From NCBI GenBank assembly GCA_003971905.1, contig RSEE01000060.1:186001-250000 (forward strand): a stretch of 64,000 nt of DNA, given 5' to 3'. Positions 22,400-33,839 of the stretch are shown here, piece by piece. How positions within the stretch are numbered: the first letter of the stretch is position 1; the number at the start of each line of letters is the position of its first letter. Below the pieces are notes generated by a model. The model searched no databases. It had not been told where the DNA came from and saw only the letters and a program-made list of their open reading frames with translations. This DNA comes from Moniliella sp. 'wahieum' (Eukaryota > Basidiomycota > Moniliellomycetes > Moniliellales > Moniliellaceae). Both the position numbers and the translations under genes were made by a program.

Positions 22400-23372
22400 A
22401 TGTTGTCCGTGCTCAAGCAGCTCAACGGCCCCGCCCGCGCCACCAGCGCAGCCGCCATCCAGGCCCCGCTCACCTGGCATCGACTCCTTTCCCTGCCCTC
22501 CACGACCCGGCTGGCTTCCTCGCCGACTACACCGACAACGATTCCTCCAACCCAATGCCCGATCAAGCTCGCTCACGGCACACCACCCTCCTTCCCTTCC
22601 AGGGCGGCATCATCGTTGCGGTCGACTCGCGTGCCACAGCTGGATCGTACGTTCTTCCCCCTCCGTTTTGCTGCGCTCGGTAGAACCCCCACCCCCACCC
22701 TGTTCCCCCCTGCTGACAAGGAATCGAATCTGGTGGCTGGATGGACAGGTACGTGGCTTCAGGCACGGTCAAGAAGGTGATCGAGATCAAACCCTTATCC
22801 TGGGCACGATGGGGGTGGTGCGGCCGACTGCTTTTACTGGGAGACCAAGGGTGGCGTGCAGTGCGGTTGCGAGATGCGCAACGGCGAGCGGATCTCGGTG
22901 GCGGCCGCATCCAAAGTACCTGAGAACTGGTGTATGGGTACAAGGGTATGGGTCTTTCGATGGGCACGATGATTTGTGGGTGGGACAAGACGGCCGGCTC
23001 TGTTTTACGTGGACTCGGATGGATCGCGGTTGAAGGGGACTTGTTCTCCGTCGGGTCCGGGTCGACGTTTGCCTATGGCGTGCTGGACCAAGGGTACCGT
23101 TGGGATTGACTGATGCCGAGGCCCAGGAGCTCGGACGGCGGTCGATTTATGCGGCCACGCATCGGGATGCGTATTCCGGCAACTCGATCAACCTCTACCA
23201 TGTGCGGGAGAATGGGTGGGAGTTTATCAACAACTACATTGTCCAGGACTTGCACTACAATGGTGCCGGCTCGGCGCTCGGCTCGGACGGAAAGCCATAT
23301 GGCTACGAGGTGGTCAACGAGGGAAAGACGAGCTCCCTGGCTCCTGAACAGGCCGCCGAAACGTCTGCCTAA
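22400..23372 (+). CDS. PRE2: 20S proteasome subunit beta-5 (Pre2/PSMB5)
   Basis: Beta-5 carries the chymotrypsin-like active site of the 20S proteasome. A propeptide begins [18 protein letters not shown] and contains [14 protein letters not shown] in the neighbouring frame. The maturation site is KLAHG followed by the catalytic Thr, then [16 protein letters not shown] with the Asp17 equivalent. An intron occupies 22647-22748 (GTACGT...ACAG). The next exon gives [15 protein letters not shown] (Lys33 equivalent in VKK), then [32 protein letters not shown] and a clean final frame [20 protein letters not shown]...[10 protein letters not shown], with stop at 23370-23372. Frames slip at the Thr1 junction (about 22575) and two or three times around 22810-23090. 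Length after joining fits PRE2 orthologues (about 280-290 aa). Confidence 0.97.
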
Positions 23373-23880
23373 ACGTGCCAAATTCAAGTCCCCCTGTGAA
23401 GAAGGCTGGTGAGGTGGTGTGTGGCTGGGGTGCATCCGCAGTAGATAGCGGCGTGGCGTGGCGTGGTGTTGGCAGTCGGGGAACGATGGTGAGAGCATGG
23501 GAAGGGGTAGACGGGGGAGGACATGGGTTTGGCATCCGTGGCTGGCGGTGAACGGCTTGAAGCGTGAAGCTTGATTGCTAGTGCAGAGGGGGGATGTCAG
23601 AGGCCAGTGATTAATGGTTACCGGTTACGGTTAACGAAACGGCGGGCCGCAGCAGGGCGGAATCGCGGCGATCCTAGGCAGATCCACTGCGCGTTGCGCG
23701 CGTTACAACGTAGAAATTCCTGCCCCAGGCCAGAGTACCCAGTTAGTGAGTGGGCTAATGCGGCGCTGTCGCTTCCTTTCTTGGAGCTTCTCCACCACCT
23801 GCCTACCCTCCACCTCTCCCTGCCACCTCTCCCTCACCGCGATCCTTCTCAACCCTCTCTTCTTTCGCTAGCCCGGACCT
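23373..23880. other. Intergenic between two plus-strand genes
   Basis: PRE2 3' flank and sphingosine kinase promoter. The sequence CTTGAAGCGTGAAGCTTGA (about 23556-23575) is a variant of the dispersed TTCAAGCTTGAA palindrome. A CT-rich run at about 23770-23860 precedes the kinase start. No gene was seen. Confidence 0.5.
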
Positions 23881-25936
23881 ATGGCAGAGCCTAGCGTTCC
23901 CACGTCTCCCGAACCGGCCCCACCAATGGTGCACCAACTGCTTCTCCCCGTGCGGCCGAGGAAGCAGCCCTGCACCTCTCCAGTGCGGGTGGATGGCAAA
24001 GCGGCTCAACTCGTGATGGACGACGAGCTGCTGTACGTCTTTCGCGGCGCGCCGAGCGTTGCTTCCAAGCTCACATGGACTCGTACGTCTCCCCCCACGA
24101 CGCAACGAGGTGCGCAAGCTTCCCCACCGAATCACTAACGTTCCTCTAGCCTCGCTGCTGGACCAAGTTGCCATTGCCGTGCCGCACTTTTTGGTGCTCA
24201 ACACTCAGTCGTGACGATGTGGATGGGGCGACGCTGTTGATCCGTACCCTGGCCCCACGCCCAGGGAGCAAAAAAGTGGCCACGTGGTTGAAACAGCGCG
24301 TGCTGGCTGCGCCTCGGCCTGCGTCGAGTGGCGCGCCTTCCCACGTGCTCTGGACGGGGGACGAAAGGGTACGCCGTTGTTGACTGGACCGTTTGCTAAG
24401 CTGCGTCTGGTCACCATCGAGGCACGCGTGGCCCCCAGTGACGTGGAGGCCGCCAAGCAGTTTTCCACCACGTGTTTTGCTCGCGCCTATGTCTCGCCCG
24501 TGACGGGCCAACGGATTCAGCCGTACCGCAAACTTCGCGTGCTGATCAACCCCATGGCGGGCCGGGCAAGCCGCCAAGAATGGCAGGGCAAAGTACGTCC
24601 CATCCTGGAAGCGCCGGGTGCGAAGTGACCCGACGATCACTACCCATCGCAATCACGGGCTGGAAATTGTCATGTCGGAAAAAGAGTTGGGCGACAAGTA
24701 CGATGCGTTGCTGAGTGTGTCGGGGGACGGGATGATGCATGAGATCTTGAATGGCTTGGCGGCACGGAGGACGCGGAAGATGTGCTGAACAAGATTGCTG
24801 TGGTCCCCATTCCGACGGGCAGTGGGAACGCTGCGAGTGTTTCTGCTCGGACCCGTGCAGGGCTTCAACTTGGCCCAGGCGGCATTGAATGCGATCAAAG
24901 GTCATTGGCTCGATATGGAAATTTGCGTCGTGACGCAGCCCGTCCAGGCGGCCAAGACGTCGCCCACCTGCAATCCATGCTCGACCTGGTCGCTCCGCAC
25001 AGGGACCCAACGGCGCCCGCCGCGTCGAGCAGGACGAAAAGAACGGATTCGTACGCTACTACTCTCGTTCCTCTCCCAGGCCGTTGGCTTGATGGCCGAC
25101 CTGGACATTGGAACGGAACATCTTCGCTTGTTGGGGACACGCGCTTCGTCTATGGCTACTTGCAGGGCTCGTGCTCAATGGCCGTACCCCCGTCACGGTC
25201 GATGTCAAAATGGGAGCGAGCGGGACGGTGAATCGGGCCGAGATGCGAAAGCGGGTGCAAGAGCACCAGACCGCTTCGTCGCATCAGTACCAGTCCTTGG
25301 CCGGAACTGGAGGAGGAAAATGAGATGGAACGACGAAGGGGCACTTCGGACCCTGTTCCTTCCTCCGCCAAGGGCATGCTCCACTTGGACCATGGCACGG
25401 TCCTAGACGCCCTGGGGGACGACGCACTGCCTTCGCTCGACCTGGCTGACCCGTCTTGGTCCCCATCGCAAACGTTTTTGGCTGGGTCGGCGCAGAAGGC
25501 CGCAGGGCCCGCGCAGCACCAGGATGGGCTCGACTGCGCAAACCTATCTCGAGCTTGTATGCGGGCAAACTTCCGTATGTGGGACGGGACCTGCTGCAGT
25601 TCCCCTATGCGGTGGCAGGGGACCACTTGCTGGATGTGGCGCTGATGCTGCACGAGGGCGGGCGGATGGGCAAGGTGCGGGCGCGATCAACGGGGCAGAG
25701 ACGGGGGAGGTGGTGTACGATAAGAGCTTGGCGTATGCCAAGGTACAAGCACTCCGCGTCACACCCACCTTGCCCGCGGGCCACACCAAGTTGAAACGGT
25801 GGGATCATCTCGATTGATGGAGAACGCGTGCCCTATGCGCCGTTCCAGGTGGAGGTGGCCAAAGATACCCAGCGCACCTGTCGCTCTACACGGCAACTTT
25901 TTCATGGAGCACCACTACCCGGCGCAGGACGCGTGA
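23881..25936 (+). CDS. Sphingosine (long-chain base) kinase, DAG-kinase catalytic fold
   Basis: The enzyme phosphorylates sphingoid long-chain bases on the cytosolic face of membranes. From ATG 23881 the product starts MAEPSVPTSPEPAPP with a pleckstrin-like lead. It then shows YRKLRVLINPMAGRAS (nucleotide-binding loop, about 24525), YDALLSVSGDGMMHEILNGL (SGDG motif, about 24700), NKIAVVPIPTGSGNAASVS (GSGN motif, about 24790) and DLDIGTEHLRLLGDTRFVYG (about 25095-25150), all diagnostic for Lcb4/Lcb5-type kinases. The C-terminal segment includes ISIDGERVPYAPFQVEV, matching the family's final beta strands, and ends HHYPAQDA with TGA at 25934-25936. At least one small intron near 24085-24150 (GTACGT...TCTAG) and about six frame slips break the coding. 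The C-terminal end depends on the frame chosen after 25860. Confidence 0.9.
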
Positions 25937-26616
25937 GACGACGCATCCTATCCTGCTATCCCTCTATCCAGAATGGGCCTCCAGTGGGGCGGATGGACAA
26001 GGACGATTGAATGCACATTCTGCAGCACGCATCCTTGGGTCGCTGGGCGGGGGGGGGGAGGTGACACGGGTCAAACCGTGACTGGGAGATGGCCGGGCAG
26101 AGATGGGTGGTTGTACTTCATGGCCCGCGGCCTGTAGGACGAATGGAGGAAGGGAGGGATGGAGCGTCAACATTCAATAGACGGATGGGTGGGCCGCGCG
26201 CAGCAGCACCAAAAGAGTGCCGGCAGGAGCTGCATCCAGCGCGTGTGGCGCACAGCCGCCCTGCCTGGGAGCACATGCCGATCCCTGATCGTCGATCAGA
26301 TGGATCAATATCAATGCCAAATGCAAGGTGGTACTGAGTGCCGAAGAGTCCCCGTAGCGCCTCGACGGGATGGGCGTGGATTGGATGGGGTTGATTGAGT
26401 TGCAGGGCACCGACCAACCCACTCGGCCCCACCTGGGGCGGCAGGCGCATTCCTTCCCATGCGCCTTGGTCCCGTTGGGGTTGCGCGCGCGCCGTTGGGG
26501 CTGTTGGGCCGGCCCCCCCCTGCGCCGTTCCCGTTGGGGCGCCGCGCGGCCAGGCCGACGACCGCATCCACTGTGCTTCCCGCGTTGTCCTCCTCCCTCG
26601 CCCTCCTCCTCCCACC
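25937..26616. other. Intergenic, promoter region of the coiled-coil gene
   Basis: GC-rich with a ten-G tract at about 26047-26058. Open frames on both strands are compositional (Arg/Gly/Pro) and do not resemble proteins. Nothing else was seen. Confidence 0.45.
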
Positions 26617-29156
26617 ATGTGTCTGCCCCCATCCCCCGCCACGCCTCCCTTCGACGAACTGCTGCCCTCAGACTCGTCCCAGCTGCGCGCCCAGCTGCGC
26701 CACGCCCGCCACACCCTCCAGCAGCACGACAGTCGCTGGCCCTGGCCACCCGCCTCGCCTCGGCTCTCGCCCACCCCTCCTCCGACTCCACCGTCGACAG
26801 GCCAGCCAGCATGCAGCCCCCTCCCCCTGCCACCCGGCCAGGACGAGTGCCGCCAAGCTGTGCCACACCCATCCCCCCTCTCCCTCTGCTCGGCCTCTGA
26901 CGCTGTGCACCAAGACGACTACTTTCTCCTGCCCCCGTCGACAAGGGAGAACCTCGTTGCTGGCGCAGCTCAGGCCAGGGAATAGCAGCACTTCAGATCT
27001 CAGCTCTACCTCCGATGCCGTGCCTTTCCCCGCCGTGTACGAGGAAGGACTGGTACATGCGCCGTGGCCTGCGGACCCAGACCATCCGTCAGGCATGCAG
27101 CCCGGCTGGGACGAGGTGGAACATGCACAAGCACGGGATATGCAGATGTACCGTCGTCTGCTCGCCCTGGGGGAGGAGAACGATCGGTTGCTCGAAAGAT
27201 CGAGGCGTTGGCCCAAGTGGCGCACGAGGAACGGGTACGGAATGCGAGCCAGGTGCTCACTTTGGATCGTGCCCTAAAGACGGCAGCAAGAGTTGGACGC
27301 TGTCCTGTGTCGCAACGCTGAGTTGGAACCTGGCATCCAGCCTCCCACCCTTGCTTTGCCAACAAGATCCCTGCCTCCAAGACCCCTGCCCCCTTGGCTC
27401 CATGCTCCGGATCACTCACGATGTTGGATTCACCACGGTGCTGGGACGAGTGCGAAACGAGCTCGCTAGAGTGGGGCTCGAAACCCAGTTCACCCGCTCC
27501 CATGTCGCCCATGTCTCCCATGTCGCCCACGTCTCCCATGTCTCCCATGTCTCCCATGTCTCCCATGTCTCCATGTCTCCCATGTCTCCCATGGGGGCAG
27601 CAGGCCACCTCGTCGAGGCCTTTACCTCTGCACCCTCCCAACCAACACGACTTGCACCCGCTTTGTCCGCTTCGTTCCAATGTGACGAGTGCCCCTGCCT
27701 CTTGCCCTTCTCACTCCGCTCCAATACCGACCGCCGACGTACACGTACACATCCAAGTTTCCCGTCTGAGGGCGAAACTGGCCGAGCTCGAGTTGGCCAA
27801 CCAAGCGTTATTGCGATGAGAGAACTGCCCACCCCTCTACGTCTCGCTCGACGGGCGATGGGTCTTGGAAAAAGACCCACAAGGGCCACACAGTTTCCGG
27901 CATCACCGTCTCTTCTACCCAGACCCTGATCGCCTCCCAAGAAAAGCAACTGGAGCCAAATGAGCCAAAGGAGGCAAAGGAGCCAAAGGAGCCAATGCAG
28001 CCAAAGCAAGAGGAGCAAGAGGAGCAAGAGGAGCCAAGAAAGGAGCGGACCTTGACGCCGCCCTTTTTTCCCCTTTGCACGCCACCACGTGGATCGCAAC
28101 AGGACCTACTCCTACCCGAACCGTGCCAGCGCACGTTTCTCGACGCGCTTGCCAACGAACCCGAGCCTGGGACAAGCAAGACTGGAACGATGGTACATGG
28201 CCACGAGCAGCACAACAACCGGGTCGAATCAACGCGACTGTCTGTGACTGATACGCGAGCTTGGACCCACACTGCCCACGCTGCCTACACTACCCACACT
28301 TCCCGCGCCTCGTGCCCTCGACCAGCCAGACGGGGGGCACAGGTACCCCGGGTACACCCCGACGGAGGTTCCCGAGGCCGAGACGGAGACGGTGGTAGCG
28401 TCGCGTACGAGGCGGTACGGTGCTGGGCCACGACTGACGTACCTCTACCTCTGACTTGGGCGGACGATGAAGATTATGGTCAACCACCTTCTGTCACAGA
28501 GCTGCGCCGCTCGCACTTGTTCCCCTGCACCAGTGACACTAACGACTCCTACAACACCTGCGACACCTGCGACACCAGCGACGCGAACAACACCAGCGAC
28601 ACTAGTGTCGCAGGTAGGAGCGTCGTTGGTGCGCACCCTAGTTGCCTCCGTATTCCCCCTCGCACCGAGGCCCGTGCAGATGAGATGAAGCAGAAGAGAA
28701 AGAGCAAGAGCAAAACAAAGAGAAGAACAAAGAGAAGAATGAAGAGCAAAACAAGAGCCAAACAAAGAGAAGAACGAAGAGCAGAACAAAGTGGAGGAAG
28801 AGGAAGAGGAAGAGGACGAATTGATCAGGCTGAACCAGCTAGGCGACTGGACTACTTTGACTTCGGTCCTGCTCTGTGCAGGAATGTATATGTTGGTGTA
28901 CGTCCCCTTCCCGTCCCTGTTCCCTTTCCCCTCGGGTATGCATCCAACCAGTCGATCGCATATCTCATGGATCACATGTCACATGTCACACCCGTGTCTG
29001 ACCCCCGACTCCCGCTTCCCAATACCCGCTTCCCTTCTGACCCGCGTGGCACACCGGACCGCTGGCTCGCCTCTCTCCTGTCCCGTTGTTCGTGTTGGTG
29101 CGCACAGTCGAGGCCCACGTCTCCTGTTCACTCCCCCGCGCACACGCACGTCCTAA
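26617..29156 (+). CDS. Unrecognised coiled-coil protein with tandem repeats and hydrophobic C-terminus
   Basis: I do not recognise the family. From ATG 26617 (MCLPPSPATPPFDELLPSDS) the strand carries protein-like segments in changing frames: an acidic stretch and heptad-like helix around 27000-27200 (MQMYRRLLALGEENDRLLE), EALAQVAHEERVRNASQVL, a Pro-Met-Ser run encoded by nonamers (about 27500-27597), another helix VSRLRAKLAELELANQALLR, then a P-L-Y-V-S-L-D-G-R-W block near 27835. After that come a Glu/Pro-rich low-complexity part (about 27950-28035), Thr/Pro and Lys/Arg/Gln/Glu-rich repeats (28540-28790) and a Glu run into DELIRLNQLGDWTTLTSVLL plus a hydrophobic segment (about 28800-28900). 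Such a layout suggests a tail-anchored coiled-coil protein. At least five frame slips make boundaries tentative. The listed end is the stop of the last frame. Confidence 0.42.
27500..27597 (+). repeat. CCCATGTCT nonamer array (Pro-Met-Ser run)
   Basis: About ten tandem copies of CCCATGTCT/C with a single shorter unit (TCTCCATG at about 27570). In one frame it gives repeated Pro-Met-Ser. The unit length of nine keeps the frame. It lies between two predicted helices of the coiled-coil gene. Confidence 0.88.
28680..28815 (+). repeat. Purine-rich AGAGCAAAACAAAG repeat region
   Basis: Degenerate repeats of AAGAGCAAAACAAAGAGAAG on the plus strand encode Lys/Arg/Gln/Glu-rich low-complexity protein in any frame, running into a GAGGAA run that reads poly-Glu just before the hydrophobic C-terminus of the coiled-coil gene. 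Confidence 0.7.
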
Positions 29157-29870
29157 CGATCAATCCGATCAATCCGATCAATCTCACGATCTCACGATCT
29201 CACGCATCTCACGCATCTCATGCATCTCATTCAACCGGCAACCACCAACGTAGGGTTCTCTCCGTCTGGAGGTTTCCTTTTCTTTTCTCTGTTTTGCCTA
29301 GGTTGGGCTCTCAGAGGGATCTACTGATCTCAGACAGAGATCCCAGATCTCACGCCGCACGCACGTTGCGCGCGCGGATATATATGCCCTGGAACGCTGC
29401 TGTTTAGTGCTAAGGCTTACTAGAGCTTAGCGTTCATGCATCGTCCAGATAGCTATGCACGAGCAGGGCGTGTGCGGTGCGACACAAGTACAACAGACTG
29501 ATCAGACATTATATGGATGGTCCCCTGCGTGCCAACGAAACCGAAACCGAAACCGGAACAGAACAACGAGATCTGAGAAACCCAGCCAAAGCAAGGAGAA
29601 CAGACGGGGAGGCGGCAAGTAAGAAAAGACAAAAGACAAAAGAACAAAGCAAAAAGAGGGCTACGGTGCGCCACGCCGTTGCTCGTGCTGGACAGCGCAG
29701 GTGGCGGGAGAGGGTATGGGAGCGGATAAGGTGGGAATGAGGTTGAGGTGAGGTGGGAATGGAGTTGAGGTTGAGGTTGAGGTTGGGGAGGGGGGTGGGG
29801 GGGAGCCGACGGCAAAGGCAAAGGCAACGACGGGAAGGGTAAGGGTAAGGGTAAAGGTAAGGGGGATAAA
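29157..29870. repeat. Intergenic between convergent genes with short tandem repeats
   Basis: Contains AATCCGATC x3 then CTCACGATCT/CTCACGCATC repeats (about 29158-29235), degenerate GAGGTTGAGGTTGAGG repeats (about 29740-29795) and GGGTAA repeats at about 29838-29868 just beside the phosphatase stop. No gene was recognised. Confidence 0.6.
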
Positions 29871-31337
29871 CTAGTCGAGGGAGAACAGGTGGAAAAGTGG
29901 GTGGTAGCCGCACTGCTCAATGCGGTGGCCGAGGAAAGCGCGGTAGTAGAACAAGGCGAAAAGAATGTCGCGCTCGAGAGAGGCGGCGAGCGCGAACGCC
30001 CAGGCGCAGGCGCAGCGCAAGGTGAACACTGCACATGTAAACTCGGTCGAGATCCTCGCCCCGCCCCCGCTCCCGCCCCCCACTCCCGTGAGGAGGGAGC
30101 AACAAGAGCTGGGTCGGCGGCGCGGTCCCGGAAGTGGCGTTCGAGAGGTTCGTGCTGTGGTTCGGGGTAGGGTTCCAGGTCTGGGTCTGGGTCTGGGTCT
30201 GGGTCTGGGTCTTGCTCTTGTTCAGGTATCCTCTCTTCCCTTACCCCCTGGGTCAGCAGTCCCTTGCGACCATCAGAGATGGGCTCCATGGGCCCGAGCT
30301 GCGAACAAGAAGCGCCCGACGGAAGCCCGGATCGGGATCGGGGTCGGGATCGATCAGGGTCGGGGTCGGGTCAAGATCGGGGTCTGGGTCCGGGTCGGGA
30401 TCAGAAGGCACATCGTCTGAAGGGGTCAAGCCTAACCGTTGTTCCAGCGCCATGAGTTCGGCGACAAAGGCCAAGTTGGGACAGGCGACCGGACGGCGAG
30501 CCAAGACATAGTGGTACGCGTCGCGCCAGGCACGGTGTTGGCTGTGCATCAGGTAGGCAATGGCTACCAGTATGCTCCGACTTTGGCCGGCTTTGCAGTG
30601 AACGTATGTCTTGCTCTGCGGCTTGCGCTTCGTCTGCCGTAAGAAAGCGGAGAAGGTACATAAGTGTCAGGTCTCAGGTGTCAGTTCTTTTTGTTTCCCT
30701 TATTCTGCCCCGTCCCTGGCCAAGGTTCCCCCTTTGCCCTTTGCCCCCGCCTCGGATAAAGGGTTTAGGCTTGAGTCACAGCCCCCCCCGGAGAGAAGAT
30801 ACCACCGTCGCCTCCGCCGTGGCCACCACGTCCCCAGACCAAGGACAAGAAAGAAGAACAAAGAACAAAGAAAGAAGAATAAAGAACGAGAGAAAACGTA
30901 CCTAAAAACGCACACGCGCGCTCGATGCTCTGTTGAATATGAACTTTTTGAGCCTGCACTGTATCCTGCAACGGAATGTGGAGGTAAGCCTCGACGCGCT
31001 GGTGCAGTTCCAACCGACCCGACCCGCCCCATGGCACTTCCTGCGCCATGTTCACAATTCGACGAATGCCCACCGCCTCCAACGCTCCCCAGTCCGCTTC
31101 ACACGTCACGTCCGGCCCCACGTACAGAAACGAAGGCACAATGCAACTGATGCCCCCCTGTGCTGGCGAACGTAACCCAGGATGCACACCAGCCACCTCG
31201 TCACTCCATCCCCCGTCGTCCCCCGCATCACGACCGTGGCCATGTCGGGATCGGTGGCGGTGGCGGTGGCGGTGGCAGTAGCGGTGGGAAAGCAGGGGGG
31301 GGCGCACGATCGCAGGTGCTGAAAGAGTAGAAAACAT
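29871..31337 (-). CDS. Dual-specificity protein phosphatase with Asp-Pro repeat tail
   Basis: The protein should remove phosphate from Tyr and Ser/Thr. Minus strand from Met 31337: a His/Arg-rich lead, then SCIVPSFLYVGPD and GIRRIVNMAQEVPWG, as in DSP folds, and YLHIPLQDTVQAQ with the general-acid Asp. An intron follows (about 30905-30620, GTACGT...CGCAG), then KTYVHCKAGQSRSILVAIAY, the HC-x5-R-S active site, and LARRPVACPNLAFVAEL with the typical AxxxRP.(x)nPN.xFxxqL pattern. After the catalytic domain come two Asp-Pro arrays (about 30405-30325 and 30212-30176) and a hydrophobic last segment that reads FTCAVFTLRCACAWAFALAA and ends HPLFHLFSLD, stop at 29871. A tail like this is not usual for DSPs. 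Frame slips lie between the arrays. The start is uncertain (an alternative Met lies far upstream at 31904). Confidence 0.83.
30176..30212 (-). repeat. GGTCTG hexamer array, G-quadruplex-capable
   Basis: GGTCTGGGTCTG repeated about six times on the plus strand encodes Asp-Pro dipeptides on the minus strand in the phosphatase tail. Five or more GGG runs spaced by three bases could fold as a G-quadruplex on the template strand. Confidence 0.85.
30325..30405 (-). repeat. GGGTCG/GGATCG hexamer-type array (Asp-Pro run)
   Basis: Imperfect repeats of GGGTCG, GGATCG and GGGTCT on the plus strand read as Asp-Pro, Asp-Leu and Asp-Pro on the minus strand directly after the phosphatase catalytic domain. 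This is the second array of the same type in this gene. Confidence 0.8.
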
Positions 31338-32800
31338 GCTCCTCCTGCCCGTGCCAGAGGGGGAGGTGTTGAGCTGCGCAAGCGAAGGGCGCGAACGTGG
31401 GCGTGAGCGTAGATAGGGACATGGATAGGGATATGGATATGGTTGGGCAGGGGGGAGGAGCGGACGAGCGGGAGACGTGGCCCCAGCCTCACGCAACGGC
31501 AGCCCAAGAGGCAGAGCAAGAGGAGGTGGCGAAACACCTCGCTCGGAGGCCGGACAAGATGGGACAATGGGATCTGCCTCGGGTGCCTGTTCTTGCTCTC
31601 GTGTTCGTTGGCTGGGGGGGGTCGGGGCAGAGATCAGGGTGGCTCGGCGGGCAGTCTGGCGGTGGCGCTGGCGGTGGCGGTGGGACGGGATGGAGGGCGG
31701 CGGGCGCGGTGGGAGAGGGAGAGGAGGCGGGCCACGTGGGACGAAGCGGGCTGGAGGGCGGCATGCGGGGGGGGGCTGGCAGGGGAGGCCCAGGCGGTTG
31801 GGGGTGGGGTGGGGGGGGGGGGAGGGTGGGACATGCGACGTGTGAGAGATGAGAGGTGGGATGTGAGATGTGGGAGCGCACGGGGGACGGACAGCGGTGG
31901 TCACGCATGGAGGGATGGATGGCGGGAGGGCGTGGCTGTGCGCTGGGCATACTCGCTATTCGCTCCGCTATTCGTTAGCGCGCAGGGCCAGCATCACCCC
32001 AGCGGCGGACCCCGGCCCTGCGGCCGCCGGGCGCGAGTGTCGTCGGGGCCGCGCCGGCCGAGCAAGGCGCCGCACCAGCGCCAGCCGCAGCGGACCACAG
32101 CGGACCACAGCGGACCTCCGCAGCCGGGTGCGCTAACACTGCCATCGCCAGCGCAGTGCCGTGCATCGCCCCGCACCACACCAGTCTGCGCCGGTGCTTT
32201 GTTCGCCACTTGCTCTGCCACAGCCAAGCGCAGCGTGTCCACCGCCATCCGAATTGATCTCAATCTCATTCGTCACGCGCGTCATCCATCTACGAGAACT
32301 TGCCGCGTTCCGCTGGCCTCTCCTCGCTGGGCCGCCACCGGAACCCCCTCCTACCTTCCCCGCCCCGCCCGAGAGCAACCCCCGTAAGAGTGGCGCTTGT
32401 TCGTGCTCCCTCTTGCGTCCCGCTTCTCCCGCCGCTCGTCACATGTCACACGTCACACGTCACATGCACACCTGCCAGAGCCGCGGCGCACCCGGGCCCG
32501 AGACGTCCATGGAGTCTGCGCTCCGCCACTGCCATCCATACTAGTCACCAGCTTCACTATACCACTACTTGGCTGCGATCATGTCGCCCTCGCGCGCCTC
32601 GCCAGTGTGGGTCGCACACCGGCAACAAGCATGCGTGTTCCACATCTTGCATGCACTGGTTATCAGTACGCGCGCCATTACCTCGGAAACGTGTAACATC
32701 AACATGCGAAGGCAAACGGCCAGCCGTTCGTAACGGAACACTGTAGGCGCTGGGCGCTTGGCGGTGCAGGCGCCGCAGCGTCAACTGCAACGGTGACCGG
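31338..32800. other. GC-rich gene-poor stretch upstream of the phosphatase
   Basis: Contains GGTGGC repeats (about 31253-31285, 31660-31685), G-runs (about 31807-31821), three AGCGGACCAC units (about 32089-32115) and CACATGTCACACGTCACACG (about 32440-32465). Long frames on both strands are Pro/Gly/Arg-rich artefacts of composition. No gene is recognised. Confidence 0.5.
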
Positions 32801-33839
32801 TGAGTACTCAGACTGAGTACTCAAGTGAGTTTTACCCGGTAAACAGTGGACGTTGAACTCCAACTTCAACGTACTGAGTATACTGAGCCCGGGGCGGCGC
32901 AACGACCCACGTGTACGTATCGCATCCAGTCCGGACATAGTATGGCTTGAATTTTCCGGCGATTCAATATTCAATCTGCCTTGGATCGGAGCTTGGCCGC
33001 CCCAACGCCGCACACGCTCTTGTCCACGCTCCGCTCCAAAGCAACTCGGTGTGTTGGTACGTGTACGTGTACGGGAGGAGCGTGGGGCCGGTGAGGCCTG
33101 GTCGGAGGATGCGTGTCCAGCGAGGCCCTCTCCCTGGCGCTCCGGCGATCGGAAAGCCCTGCGCCCCGCGCTTCCCCGACCGGCTGGATCCCGGGTACCG
33201 GCGGGTACCAGCTGGTGCCTACTCCTCAGACCTCCCATCTCAAGTCTTAACTCTCAACTTCAAGCTTCCAGTCTTCCCGCGCTCGCCTATATCCCTTCCA
33301 TAATGTCCCTTTGGCCAGCCCAGGCTATGCGAGTAACCGCGGTATAATCAGTAACTAGAACTAGTAACTAGTAAGCCAGCTTATAGGTTGGCAGCTCCCG
33401 GGAGGTGCCTGCTAGTGTATAAGCGCGAACCACGAATTGGTAATCCTCGTGTGGCTCTCTGGCAGTTCGCTTTTCGAGCAGCTAAACTCCGCAGCTCTGT
33501 CCTTGTGCTCGGACCACACGCTACATCGGCAGTGCTGCTATACTCTCAGTACTCAGTACGCTCAGTGTCCAGTATTCCACCGTGCTCTGTGCTTCGAACT
33601 ACTCTATCGATACCCATTGTGGTCCGTAGGCCACACACCATACAGCGCCACACCACTCTGGACCACACAAGAACCGATTCGGCAAAGAGAGTCGTCCACA
33701 ACACTACTAATTTATATGTAGCTGTCATGCGCGCGCCCCGACCCGGAGCCCAACCCACGGTTTCTGCGTGCTTTCCCATGGAGGAGAGCGCACTCAGTAC
33801 TCAGTTGAGTACTCACGGTTGATCGAGCTTAAACCCTTT

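Noticed and set aside
27006-27680. Minus-strand protein with Gly-Asp-Met repeats
   Set aside because: It is the antisense reading of the CCCATGTCT array, and the plus strand carries the helix-forming segments.
29838-29868. Telomere-like GGGTAA repeats
   Set aside because: The unit is GGGTAA, not the fungal TTAGGG, with only four imperfect copies next to a gene end, so it is a simple repeat and not a chromosome end or interstitial telomere.
31443-32387. A 314-residue plus-strand open frame
   Set aside because: It is Arg/Gly/Trp-rich, has no motif, and depends on GC composition. Equivalent frames are open on the other strand.
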